Part shown: positions 24,863 to 33,732 of the stretch, piece by piece
Layout: every line of letters begins with the position of its first letter
How positions within the stretch are numbered: position 1 is the first letter of the stretch
Assembly: GCA_947306475.1 (NCBI GenBank)
Contig: CAMZGS010000016.1
Coordinates: 1-42,368 of the forward strand
Origin: an uncultured Comamonas sp.
GTDB lineage: Bacteria > Pseudomonadota > Gammaproteobacteria > Burkholderiales > Burkholderiaceae_C
DNA length: 42,368 nucleotides
Reading direction: 5' to 3'
The notes under the pieces: model-generated
The model's database searches: none
What the model was told of the DNA's origin: nothing
What the model saw: the letters and a program-made list of their open reading frames with translations, nothing else
Made by a program: the position numbers and the translations under genes

Positions 24863-26461
24863 ATGAAAATCGACACAAAAAAACTGAACATCAGCAAAAA
24901 GCAGTTGGTCGCCATCGCTGCAATTGCCGTGACTGGCGTAGTGCTTGGCACCGCCATTCTGAGCAACAAGACAAGCAAGACGGCGGAAGATGATGGCCAC
25001 GGTCATGGCAGCCACGTTGAAGCGAAAGCGCACAGTGATGGTGAGCACCACGGCAAGACGAGTGGCGATGGGCACGATCATGACAAAGGCCACGCTGACG
25101 GCGAGCACCACGAAGGCCCCAGCAAGGGGCCTCATGGCGGCAAGCTGTTCAAGGAAGGAGATTTTGGGCTGGAGGCTTTGCTGGCCGAGGACGGAGGCGA
25201 ACCACGCCTGCGGATCTGGCTGTTCAGCAAAGATAAGCCGCTTCCAAACAATGCAGCCAAAGTCAGCGCCACCATCACGCGCTTGACCGGAGAGACGCAG
25301 ACCCTCAACTTTGCACCTGACAAGGACAGCCTGGTGAGCCGTGAGGTGGTGCCCGAGCCACACGCGTTCGAGATCAGCATCGTTGCCCAGACTGCCACCG
25401 AGCCCTTCATGTTCGTCCTGAACCAAGAGGAAGGGAAGGTCGAGCTTAGCGATGCACAAATCAAGGCCGCATCCATTGGCATCGACACGGCAGGTCCTGC
25501 GCGCATCAAGTCTGTTTTGCAATTGCCAGGCGAAATTCGTCTGAATGAAGACCGGACTTCGCACATTGTTCCGCGCATTGCGGGTGTGGTCGAGAGTGTG
25601 CAGGTCAGTCTGGGGCAGGCGGTCAGACGAGGCCAAGTTTTGGCCGTCATCGCCAGCCCGGCGGCATCAGAGCAGCGCAGCGAGTTGCAGACAGCACAAA
25701 AGCGATTGACCTTGGCCAAGACCACGTATGAGCGTGAAAAGCGGCTCTGGGAGCAGAAGATCTCTGCCGAGCAGGACTACCTGCAAGCCAAGCAAGCCTT
25801 ACACGAGGCAGAGGTCGCCGTGGCCAACGCCCAGCAGAAGCTGTCCGCCTTGGGTCTGACATCAGGATCTTCGGGGGGGCTCAATCGCTTCGAGCTGCGC
25901 GCGCCCTTCGATGGCATGGTGATTGAAAAGCACCTCAGCCTGGGCGAGGCCGTCAAGGAAGACGCCGCCGTGTTCACGGTGTCCGACCTGGGCCAGGTCT
26001 GGGCAGAGATCAACGTGCCCGCCAAGGATTTGCCGCTGGTCAGGGTTGGCGAGAAGGTCACCATCAAAGCGACGGCCTTCGATGCCAGCGCGACCGGAAC
26101 CATAACTTTTGTGGGTTCGTTGATCGGTGAACAAACTCGCATGGCCAAGGCCCGCGTGGTCTTGTCCAACCCCAAGGGCGTTTGGCGTCCTGGTCTGTTT
26201 GTCAGTGTGGAGGTGACTGCATCGGAGGCGGAAGTACCCGTGACTGTGGCCAGTGACGCCATTCAGACCTTGGGCGACAAGCCCGTGGTGTTCCTGAAAG
26301 TGAACGGAGGCTTCATTGCCCAGCCCGTGCAGTTGGGCCGCAGTGATGGCAAGCGGGTCGAGGTGGTGCAAGGACTCAAGCCGGGGGCTCCCTACGCGGC
26401 AGCAGGAAGTTTTGTCGTGAAGTCTGAGCTCGGCAAAGCCTCTGCCGAACACACCCATTGA
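24863..26461 (+). CDS. czcB: CzcB, periplasmic adaptor of the RND efflux pump
   Basis: A 532-residue membrane-fusion protein. One N-terminal membrane anchor (about 14-33) is followed by a strongly His/Asp-rich stretch (about 45-95; HGHGSHVEAKAHSDGEHHG and further HDH groups), the metal-binding segment of CzcB. The adaptor core has a lipoyl domain (RIAGVVESVQVSLGQAVRRG), an alpha-helical hairpin (about 275-325) and a beta-barrel (ELRAPFDGMVIEKHLSLGE onward). It links CzcA to CzcC and may pass metals to CzcA. An ATG at 24857 overlaps the czcC stop but sits on top of the AGGA, so the ATG at 24863 is preferred. Confidence 0.92.
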   Translation: MKIDTKKLNISKKQLVAIAAIAVTGVVLGTAILSNKTSKTAEDDGHGHGSHVEAKAHSDGEHHGKTSGDGHDHDKGHADGEHHEGPSKGPHGGKLFKEGDFGLEALLAEDGGEPRLRIWLFSKDKPLPNNAAKVSATITRLTGETQTLNFAPDKDSLVSREVVPEPHAFEISIVAQTATEPFMFVLNQEEGKVELSDAQIKAASIGIDTAGPARIKSVLQLPGEIRLNEDRTSHIVPRIAGVVESVQVSLGQAVRRGQVLAVIASPAASEQRSELQTAQKRLTLAKTTYEREKRLWEQKISAEQDYLQAKQALHEAEVAVANAQQKLSALGLTSGSSGGLNRFELRAPFDGMVIEKHLSLGEAVKEDAAVFTVSDLGQVWAEINVPAKDLPLVRVGEKVTIKATAFDASATGTITFVGSLIGEQTRMAKARVVLSNPKGVWRPGLFVSVEVTASEAEVPVTVASDAIQTLGDKPVVFLKVNGGFIAQPVQLGRSDGKRVEVVQGLKPGAPYAAAGSFVVKSELGKASAEHTH

Positions 26462-26477
26462 TACCGGAGCCACGCAC

Positions 26478-29400
26478 ATGTTTGAAAAACTTATTCGAGC
26501 AGCCATCGAACATCGATGGTTGGTGTTGCTGGCAGTCATCGGTATGGCGGCCGTCGGCGTATTCAACTACCAGAAGCTCCCCATCGATGCCGTGCCGGAC
26601 ATCACCAACGTCCAGGTACAGATCAACACCCAAGCGCCGGGGTACTCGCCGCTGGAGACCGAGCAACGGGTGACTTACCCGATTGAGACCGTGATGGCGG
26701 GCCTTCCCAACCTGGAGCAAACCCGTTCCCTGTCCCGCTATGGACTGTCACAAGTGACTGTGATCTTCAAGGACGGCACCGACATCTACTTTGCGCGCCA
26801 ATTGGTCAACGAACGCATCCAGGAGGCGCGCGACAAGTTGCCCCCCGGAATTACCCCGACCATGGGTCCGATTTCGACCGGCTTGGGCGAGATCTACCTG
26901 TGGACGGTCGAAGCCAAGGATGGTGCGAAGAAGCCTGATGGCCAACCCTATACGGCCACCGATCTGCGCGAGATTCAGGACTGGATCATCAAGCCACAGT
27001 TGCGCAACGTGCCCGGCGTCACAGAAATCAACTCCATTGGCGGCTATTCCAAGGAATACCAGATCGCCCCTAATCCTGAGCGCCTCACCTCGCTGGGCGT
27101 CACCTTGCAGGACATCGTGACGGCATTGGAGCGCAACAACGGCAACGTGGGCGCGGGCTATATCGAAAAGCGTGGCGAGCAATATCTGATTCGAGCGCCC
27201 GGTCAGGTCAAAACCTTGGAGGACATCAGCAACGTGATCGTCAGCAGCGTCGGTGGTGTGCCGATCCGGGTGCGTGACGTGGCCGAGGTTGGGCTGGGGC
27301 GTGAACTGCGCACGGGTGCCGCCACAGCCAACGGGCGCGAAGTGGTGCTGGGCACGGCCTTCATGCTCATCGGCCAGAACAGCCGTACGGTTTCGCAGGC
27401 CGTGGACAAGAAGATGGTGGAGATCAACCGCAGCTTGCCCGAGGGCGTGCATGCGGTGACGGTCTACGACCGCACTGTGCTGGTGGACAAGGCCATCGCC
27501 ACGGTGAAGAAGAATCTGCTGGAAGGCGCGATCCTGGTGATCGTGATCCTGTTCCTGTTCCTGGGCAATATCCGCGCGGCCATCATCACGGCGACGGTGA
27601 TTCCCTTGTCGATGCTGTTCACCTTCACTGGCATGGTGCATTACAAGGTGAGCGCCAACCTGATGAGCCTCGGGGCGCTGGACTTCGGCATCATCATCGA
27701 CGGAGCGGTGGTGATCGTCGAGAACTGCGTGCGACGCTTGGCCCATGCACAGGCGCACTACGGCAGACCGTTGACGCGGGCGGAACGCTTTCACGAGGTG
27801 TTCCTGGCATCGAAGGAATCACGCCGCGCGCTGCTGTTCGGGCAACTCATCATCATGGTGGTCTACCTGCCCATCTTCGCCCTGACGGGGGTGGAAGGGA
27901 AGATGTTCCACCCGATGGCGTTCACGGTGGTGGCCGCGCTGGTGGGGGCCATGATCCTGTCGGTGACTTTCATTCCGGCAGCGGTCGCCCTATTCATCGG
28001 CCACCGGGTCAGCGAGACAGAGAACTTCCTGGTCGTGCAGGCCAAGCGCTGGTATGGCCCGCTGCTGGATCGCGTGATGACGGCTAAAGCGGTGGTGCTC
28101 ACGGCAGCCGCCGTGGCAGTGGTGCTGTGCGGCCTGATCGCCACCCGTATGGGCAGCGAGTTCGTGCCCAGCCTGAACGAAGGCGATTTCGCCATCCAGG
28201 CCCTGCGCATTCCTGGCACCAGCCTATCGCAATCGGTCGCGATGCAGCAGCGCCTGGAAGCGACGCTGAAGGCTAAGTTCCCCGAGATCGACCGCGTTTT
28301 CGCGCGCACCGGCACGGCTGAAATCGCGTCCGACCCCATGCCGCCGAACATTTCCGACGGCTACATCATGCTCAAGCCGGTGTCCGAGTGGCCGGAGCCG
28401 CGCAAGTCGCGCGACGAATTGCTGGCGGCCATTCAGGATGTCGTGGGCAAGGTGCCGGGCAACAACTACGAGTTCTCGCAGCCTATCCAATTGCGCTTCA
28501 ACGAACTCATTTCAGGGGTTCGCAGCGATGTGGCGGTGAAGATTTTTGGCGACGACATGGATGTCCTGAATAAGACGGGTGAAGAGATCTCGTCCATGTT
28601 GCAGAAGATTCCCGGCGCGTCCGAGGTCAAGGTGGAGCAAACCACCGGTTTGCCCATGCTGACCGTGAATATCGACCGCCAAAAAGCCTCGCGCTATGGG
28701 CTTAACGTGGCCGACATCCAAGATGCCGTGGCCACCGCCATCGGCGGGCGTGAGGCTGGCACCCTGTTCGAGGGCGACCGCCGCTTCGACATCCTGGTTC
28801 GCCTGCCGGAGTCCTTGCGCAACGACCTGGACAGCATGAAGCGCCTGCCGATTCCGCTGCCGCGCGGAACGGGTGGGACCGGCAGTGCCGAAGGACGGAC
28901 GAACTTCATCCAATTGGCCGAGGTGGCGAGCTTCGAGCTGGCACCCGGCCCCAACCAGGTCAGCCGCGAAAACGGCAAGCGCCGCATCGTGGTGAGCGCC
29001 AACGTGCGCGGCCGTGACGTGGGCTCATTCGTGGCCGACGCCGAGGCGGCGCTGGCACAGGTCAAGATTCCCACGGGCTACTGGACGAGTTGGGGCGGTA
29101 CTTTCGAGAATCTGCAATCAGCCACGCAGCGTTTGCAGATCGTCGTGCCGGTGTCGCTGCTGCTGGTGTTCCTGCTGTTGTTCGCCATGTTCGGCAATGT
29201 CAAGGACGGCTTGCTGGTCTTTACTGGCATTCCGTTCGCGCTGACCGGCGGCATCTTGGCGCTGTGGCTGCGCGACATTCCTCTGTCGATTTCCGCTGCC
29301 GTGGGCTTCATCGCGCTGTCAGGTGTGGCCGTGCTCAATGGCCTAGTGATGATTTCCTACATCCGCGGGTTGCGCGAGGACGGAACACCGCTGGATGAAG

Positions 29401-29666
29401 CCATCCGCGAGGGCGCGCTGACACGCTTGCGGCCGGTGCTGATGACAGCCCTAGTGGCGTCGCTGGGTTTCATCCCGATGGCGATTGCCACGGGAACAGG
29501 CGCGGAAGTGCAACGCCCCCTGGCTACCGTAGTGATCGGAGGCATCTTGTCTTCCACCGTGCTGACGCTGCTGGTGCTACCGATTCTGTATCGGCTGGCC
29601 CATCGCCCGGACGAGCAAGAAGAGGATGTCACGGCAGAGCCCGCACATGAGGGCGTAACCGCTTGA
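26478..29666 (+). CDS. czcA: CzcA, HME-RND proton/metal antiporter
   Basis: A 1,062-residue inner-membrane pump with the usual 12 transmembrane helices and two large periplasmic loops. The fourth helix carries DFGIIIDGAVVIVEN with Asp402, Asp408 and Glu415, the same positions reported as essential in Cupriavidus CzcA; this signature marks the Co/Zn/Cd (HME1) subgroup rather than Cu/Ag. The N-terminus MFEKLIRAAIEHRWLVLLAV and C-terminus, with TALVASLGFIPMAIATGTGAEVQRPLA, are complete. It pumps Zn, Co and Cd from the periplasm or cytoplasm through CzcC. The gene follows czcB by 16 bp. Confidence 0.95.
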   Translation: MFEKLIRAAIEHRWLVLLAVIGMAAVGVFNYQKLPIDAVPDITNVQVQINTQAPGYSPLETEQRVTYPIETVMAGLPNLEQTRSLSRYGLSQVTVIFKDGTDIYFARQLVNERIQEARDKLPPGITPTMGPISTGLGEIYLWTVEAKDGAKKPDGQPYTATDLREIQDWIIKPQLRNVPGVTEINSIGGYSKEYQIAPNPERLTSLGVTLQDIVTALERNNGNVGAGYIEKRGEQYLIRAPGQVKTLEDISNVIVSSVGGVPIRVRDVAEVGLGRELRTGAATANGREVVLGTAFMLIGQNSRTVSQAVDKKMVEINRSLPEGVHAVTVYDRTVLVDKAIATVKKNLLEGAILVIVILFLFLGNIRAAIITATVIPLSMLFTFTGMVHYKVSANLMSLGALDFGIIIDGAVVIVENCVRRLAHAQAHYGRPLTRAERFHEVFLASKESRRALLFGQLIIMVVYLPIFALTGVEGKMFHPMAFTVVAALVGAMILSVTFIPAAVALFIGHRVSETENFLVVQAKRWYGPLLDRVMTAKAVVLTAAAVAVVLCGLIATRMGSEFVPSLNEGDFAIQALRIPGTSLSQSVAMQQRLEATLKAKFPEIDRVFARTGTAEIASDPMPPNISDGYIMLKPVSEWPEPRKSRDELLAAIQDVVGKVPGNNYEFSQPIQLRFNELISGVRSDVAVKIFGDDMDVLNKTGEEISSMLQKIPGASEVKVEQTTGLPMLTVNIDRQKASRYGLNVADIQDAVATAIGGREAGTLFEGDRRFDILVRLPESLRNDLDSMKRLPIPLPRGTGGTGSAEGRTNFIQLAEVASFELAPGPNQVSRENGKRRIVVSANVRGRDVGSFVADAEAALAQVKIPTGYWTSWGGTFENLQSATQRLQIVVPVSLLLVFLLLFAMFGNVKDGLLVFTGIPFALTGGILALWLRDIPLSISAAVGFIALSGVAVLNGLVMISYIRGLREDGTPLDEAIREGALTRLRPVLMTALVASLGFIPMAIATGTGAEVQRPLATVVIGGILSSTVLTLLVLPILYRLAHRPDEQEEDVTAEPAHEGVTA

Positions 29667-29677
29667 AAGGAACAGCG

Positions 29678-29776
29678 ATGAACGCCGTTACGGCACCACG
29701 ACAGACTCCTTCAAGCTTTACAGGGACATCGACTCATGGAATTCCGTCACCTTCGGTACTTTCTGGCCGTTGCTGA
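29678..29776 (+). CDS. Possible short peptide or remnant between czcA and LysR
   Basis: A 32-codon ORF, MNAVTAPRQTPSSFTGTSTH onward, with a good AAGGAACAGCG ribosome-binding site, 11 bp after czcA. It overlaps the start of the LysR gene in another frame. It may be the surviving 5' end of a truncated czc-cluster gene at the right junction of the metal cargo, or a leader peptide. No homology is recognised. Confidence 0.3.
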   Translation: MNAVTAPRQTPSSFTGTSTHGIPSPSVLSGRC

Positions 29777-30370
29777 GGAGCTGCACTTCGCCCGCGCTGC
29801 GGAGCGGCTGCATATCGAACAGTCACCACTGTCGCGCGCCATCAGGGAATTGGAAGAAGAATTGGGCGCACAACTGTTCGTGCGTACCAGCCGCAGCACG
29901 CGCCTGACGCTTGCGGGCAAGCTGCTGATGGAGAACGCGCCTCGCGTGCTGTTGGCGCTGGACCAAGCGCGTGAGAGCGTGAAGGCAGCGGCCAATGGCT
30001 TTCACGGCCGGTTGCGCGTGGCGCTGTCCGACGGCATCAGCCCCTCGCGCCTGCCGGCACTGCTGGCGCGCTGCCGCGAGGAAGACCCGGAGATCGAGAT
30101 CCGCCTGTTCGAGGTGCCGCTGGCCCAGCAGCTCAGCGGCCTGCGTGACGATCTATACGACGCGGGCTTCTCGATGGCCGACGAGGTGGGCGACGGCATC
30201 ATCATCGAACCCGCCTGGGAGGATGAGCTGATGGTCGCCATGCCCGCGCGCCATGAACTACTGGCCCACAGGCGGGTACCGCTGGATGAAGGTAAGCGGA
30301 TGGGCGTCCCATCTTGAGTCGTGAGGCTGCGACGCAGACGATGCTGTCCATCTAAGTTTGATGGACGCCT

Positions 30371-30754
30371 ATGCATGTCAATCAGAAGCCGCGCCGTCGG
30401 CACAGCGAGCAATTCAAAGCGCAAGTGATGACCGCATGCGGCGAGCCGGGCGCGTCGGTGTCGGCGGTGGCGCTGTCGTTCGGGCTGAACACCAACATGG
30501 TTCGCCAGTGGCAGCGCGGGCGCGGGTACAAGCCGAATCGGCCGGCCATCGCCTCGCAGGCCGCGGGCCAAGTGCAACCGCAGTTCGTTGCCCTGTCGTT
30601 GCCGTCGCCGAATGTGCAAGCTGCGCCGGTGGCGGATGTCGCGCCGCAGGTGATCCGCGTGGAGCTCAAGCGCGGCGCGCTGGTGGTGGACGTGATGTGG
30701 CCGATGGCAGCGAGCAGCGATTGCGCGGCGTGGCTGCGTGAGCTGCTGCGGTGA
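30371..30754 (+). CDS. tnpA: IS66 TnpA accessory protein
   Basis: A 127-residue protein with an IS3/IS66 OrfA-type helix-turn-helix: RRRHSEQFKAQVMTACGEPG, then VSAVALSFGLNTNMVRQW (about residues 28-48). It is the first of three IS66 genes and is needed for transposition together with TnpB and TnpC; it probably binds the ends. Its TGA overlaps the GTG start of tnpB (30751), so the two are translationally coupled. Confidence 0.9.
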   Translation: MHVNQKPRRRHSEQFKAQVMTACGEPGASVSAVALSFGLNTNMVRQWQRGRGYKPNRPAIASQAAGQVQPQFVALSLPSPNVQAAPVADVAPQVIRVELKRGALVVDVMWPMAASSDCAAWLRELLR

Positions 30755-31089
30755 TTCGCATCGAGGCGATGTGGCTGGCCGTGGAGCCGGTGGACCTGCG
30801 TTGCGGCGCCGAGCGGCTGCTCGCGCGTGTGGTGCAGGTGTTTGGCGCGGCGCGCTCGCACCACGGCTATCTGTTCGCCAACGCGCGGCGCACGCGCGTC
30901 AAGCTCGTGGTGCACGACGGCTTTGGCCTGTGGTGCGCGGTGCGGCGATTGAACCAGGGACGCTTTATCTGGCCGGATGGTGTCGATGGCGCGGCGCTGC
31001 CTGCGCTCACTCGCGAGCAGTTCGACGCGCTCGTGCTGGGCCTGCCGTGGCAGCGGCTTGAGCAGATGAAAGTCATCGCGCGAGCGTGA
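30751..31089 (+). CDS. tnpB: IS66 TnpB (IS66 Orf2 family)
   Basis: A 112-residue IS66 Orf2 protein. Signature blocks are VEPVDLRCGAERLLARV, GYLFANARRTRVKLVVHDGFGLW and LNQGRFIWPDG. The biochemical role is unclear, but it is required for transposition of several IS66 elements. It starts with GTG, overlapping the tnpA stop, and ends 70 bp before tnpC. Confidence 0.92.
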   Translation: MIRIEAMWLAVEPVDLRCGAERLLARVVQVFGAARSHHGYLFANARRTRVKLVVHDGFGLWCAVRRLNQGRFIWPDGVDGAALPALTREQFDALVLGLPWQRLEQMKVIARA

Positions 31090-31159
31090 GCCGCGCTGTG
31101 TGCGGTTGACAGCGCAAGCCCCGATAGGCGCGCTCGCGCGAAGGCGGCATGATGCGCAC

Positions 31160-32809
31160 ATGCTCGACGTGCGCGACCTTCAGCCTCAGGACCTCGCGGG
31201 CCTGACGCCTGAGGCGATCGCGCAGTTGGCCGCGCGCATGCTCGGTCATATCCGCGAGCAGGACGAGCGCATCGGCCGCCAGGCGCGCGAGATCGAGTTC
31301 AAACAGGCCGAGATCGAGTTCAAGGACGCCAAGCTGCGCAAGATCACCTTCGAGCTGGCGCGCCTGAAGCGCTGGAAGTTCGCGGCCAAGAGCGAAGCGA
31401 TGAACGCCGAGCAAAGGCGCCTGTTCGAAGAGACGCTGGCCGAGGACGAAGCGAGCCTGCGCGCGCAGCTGGAACAACTGCAAGGCAAGGCCGCCGCAAG
31501 CGACGGCGACGACGGCGGCGGCACGAAGAACAAGCGCAAGCCCAAACGCCAGGCGCTGCCGGCCGACTTGCCGCGCGTGGAACACCACCACGAGCCCGAG
31601 GATACGAACTGCCCGACGTCGGGGTGCGGCCGACCGATGGTGCGCATCGGCGAGGATGTCAGCGAAGAGCTGGACATCATCCCGGCGCAGTACTTCGTGC
31701 ACCGTCACATCTACGGCAAGTGGGCCTGCCGCTGCTGCCAGTGTTTGAAGCAGGAGCCGGCCGAGCCGCGCATCGTGGACGGCGGCATCCCGGCGGCGGG
31801 GCTGGTGGCGCACACGCTGATTGCCCGCTTCGTCGATCACCTGCCGTACTACCGGCAGGAAGCGATCGCCGCGCGCTCGGGCGTGCATACGCCGCGCTCG
31901 ACCTTGGCGCAGTGGTCCGGCCGCGGCGGCGCGGCCCTTGAGCCGCTGTACGAGTTGCACAAGGCCTTCGTGCTCAGCAGCCGCGTGCTGCACGCCGACG
32001 AGACGCCGGTGGCGATGCTTGATCCGGGCGCGGGCAAGACCAAACGCGCATATGTGTGGGGGTACGCGCGCGGTGCCTTCGAGGAAACACCGGGCGTCAT
32101 CTACGAGTTCTGCGCCGGACGCGGTGCGCAGTACCCGATCGCGTTCCTGCGCGCAGATGACAGACACGGGCGACGATGTTGGCAAGGAACGCTGGTGCGC
32201 GACGAATACGCAGCCTACGACAGCGTCGTCGATGCGAATGCATGGCCGCATCGCATCGCCGCCGGGTGCCTCGCGCATGCGAGAAGGAAGTTCGACGAGC
32301 TGGTCGACGCGAGCAGCGTCGCGCAGGAGGCGGTGCAGCGGGTTGCGCGCATCTACCGCGCCGAGCGCAAGTTCGCTGCGATGACAGCGGCGCAGCGCCT
32401 GAGCGCACGCGAGGCGATTGCCAAGCCGCTGTGGGACGAGATGCATCTGTGGCTCAAACTCGAACGCGGCCACGTCGCCGATGGCAGCGCGATTGCCAAA
32501 GCAATCGACTACAGCCTGAGCCACTGGGACACGCTCACGCGCAACCTGCACGATGGCGAGGTGCCCGTGGATAACAACCACCTCGAGAACCAGATTCGTC
32601 CCTGGGCAACGGGTCGCAAGGCGTGGCTGTTCGCCGGAAGTGAGCTCGCCGGCCAGCGCGCGGCGATCGTCATGAGCCTGGTGCAGTCGGCCAAGCTATG
32701 CGGGCGCGATCCGCACGCGTATCTGCGCGATGTGCTGCAGCGACTTCCAACGCATCCGGCCAATCGCCTCGAAGAACTACTGCCGCATTGCTGGCAACCG
32801 TCGGTCTGA
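31160..32809 (+). CDS. tnpC: IS66 TnpC transposase (DDE type)
   Basis: A 549-residue IS66 transposase. A leucine-zipper-like coiled coil (about residues 28-75) is followed by a zinc-binding region (CPTSGCGRPM ... CRCCQC, about 150-197) and the DDE catalytic domain, including VLHADETPVAMLDPG, RDEYAAYDSV, and the C-terminal VDNNHLENQIRPWATGRKAW. The C-terminus is complete (LLPHCWQPSV). The ATG at 31160 is chosen; an upstream reading from 31100 lacks family similarity. It appears intact and functional. Confidence 0.93.
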   Translation: MLDVRDLQPQDLAGLTPEAIAQLAARMLGHIREQDERIGRQAREIEFKQAEIEFKDAKLRKITFELARLKRWKFAAKSEAMNAEQRRLFEETLAEDEASLRAQLEQLQGKAAASDGDDGGGTKNKRKPKRQALPADLPRVEHHHEPEDTNCPTSGCGRPMVRIGEDVSEELDIIPAQYFVHRHIYGKWACRCCQCLKQEPAEPRIVDGGIPAAGLVAHTLIARFVDHLPYYRQEAIAARSGVHTPRSTLAQWSGRGGAALEPLYELHKAFVLSSRVLHADETPVAMLDPGAGKTKRAYVWGYARGAFEETPGVIYEFCAGRGAQYPIAFLRADDRHGRRCWQGTLVRDEYAAYDSVVDANAWPHRIAAGCLAHARRKFDELVDASSVAQEAVQRVARIYRAERKFAAMTAAQRLSAREAIAKPLWDEMHLWLKLERGHVADGSAIAKAIDYSLSHWDTLTRNLHDGEVPVDNNHLENQIRPWATGRKAWLFAGSELAGQRAAIVMSLVQSAKLCGRDPHAYLRDVLQRLPTHPANRLEELLPHCWQPSV

Positions 32810-33244
32810 CGCCGAGTGCGTCGCGCGTGCGGCCTCGTCAAGGTGGGACGCCCATCCGCTTACGGATGAAGTGCTGCAACATCCCCTGGTGCTGGGCGAC
32901 CCGGCAGTTTGCGAAGGCCATGCCAAGCAGATCGACCGCATCCTGCGCAAGCAGGACCGGGAGCCCTTGATCGAACAGTACGTCGCCACGTTCGACGTGA
33001 TGATGACTTTCGTGTCGGCCGGCTTGGCGCTGGGGCTCGCAGGCGCCGCGCACATCGCTTCCAGCCACGAGCCGGGCGTGGTGGGCCGACCGCTCGCGGG
33101 AAAGTCGCCCATGCTCACCACCTATCTGCTGCGCCGCGACGCCGAGCCGTCGCAGGCGCTAGCCCGCTTTATCGAGCGGGTCGAAGCCCTGGTACCGGGA
33201 GACGCTTAGCCATTGGCCCCGTTTCACTTCGGAGGATTCAAGCC

Positions 33245-33517
33245 ATGAACCTATCCAAGATCATCGCTATGTCGTCGCTAGCAGTTCTGCTGGTCGCCTG
33301 CGGCAAGTCTGAGCCGTCCAAGCCCGCCGCCGTGCCCAGCGTGGAGCAACTGGCTGCTGACCCCGTGCGTTTGCGAGAACTGCGCCAGCAGTGCAAGACG
33401 GATCGTCCGACGATGGGCGACGTGCTGTGCAACCGAGTGGCCGAAGCGACGAACCGGCGTTTCCTGGGTGACGGCAAGGTGCCTTATACGCCGCCGAAGG
33501 AACCGCCGAAGTTCTGA
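33245..33517 (+). CDS. EexN/TrbK-like entry-exclusion lipoprotein
   Basis: A 90-residue lipoprotein with a short signal ending in lipobox LLVACG (Cys near residue 20). The mature part has LAADPVRLRELRQQCKTDRP and a second Cys (DVLCNRVAE) followed by ATNRRFLGDG. It is clearly similar to the TrbK protein at 41059 in this window. Family members limit redundant conjugation into cells that already hold the element. GGAGG precedes the ATG at 33245. It lies between the LysR gene and traG, as in other Tn4371-family elements. The exclusion function here is inferred. Confidence 0.78.
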   Translation: MNLSKIIAMSSLAVLLVACGKSEPSKPAAVPSVEQLAADPVRLRELRQQCKTDRPTMGDVLCNRVAEATNRRFLGDGKVPYTPPKEPPKF

Positions 33518-33732
33518 TGGTCGGTTTGCCGCAACGCACCTGCGCGTGCCTGCGCCTTTTTGCGCGCTGCGCAGCAGCGCGCCCGTTGTGGCGGTCTTTC
33601 GCCCCAGTTCTTCCCTGCCGGAAACCATGCTTTTTGCGGCATCAACATGCCGATAACGGTCTTTGACCGGCACGCCCAGCGGCACTGATCCTCACGAGGG
33701 CGGCACATGCCTGTGCTGCGATCGGAGGCTGG

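Larger units (their letters stand above)
30292..32863 (+). mobile_element. IS66-family insertion sequence, complete
   Basis: A 2,572-bp element with terminal inverted repeats: left end 30292-30317 and right end 32838-32863 share 25 of 26 bases and begin GTAAGCGGATGGGCGTCCCA. It is flanked by a perfect 8-bp target duplication, GGATGAAG (30284-30291 and 32864-32871), the length expected of IS66. It carries the three standard genes tnpA, tnpB and tnpC on the + strand, all open. It interrupts the LysR gene. The exact target duplication and intact ORFs suggest a recent insertion. Confidence 0.95.
29736..33209 (+). pseudogene. LysR-type regulator (traR position), split by IS66 element
   Basis: The first 556 bases (29736-30291) encode a LysR N-terminal HTH (MEFRHLRYFLAVAEELHFAR through LSRAIRELEEELGAQLF) and part of the effector domain. 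The remainder (32872-33209) continues in frame: after removal of the IS and one target copy, LDE joins directly to VLQHPLVLGD and runs to GDA, giving 297 residues, normal for the family. The interrupted gene would make about 185 LysR residues plus 8 IS-encoded ones, keeping the DNA-binding domain but losing most of the effector domain. In Tn4371-family ICEs a LysR gene (traR) sits here, before traG, and probably controls transfer genes. This copy is presumably inactive or altered. Confidence 0.88.

Noticed and set aside
33562..33582. 8-bp stem hairpin upstream of traG as a terminator for the lipoprotein gene
   Set aside because: It is not followed by a T-tract on either strand, so no terminator is called; it is mentioned only with traG.
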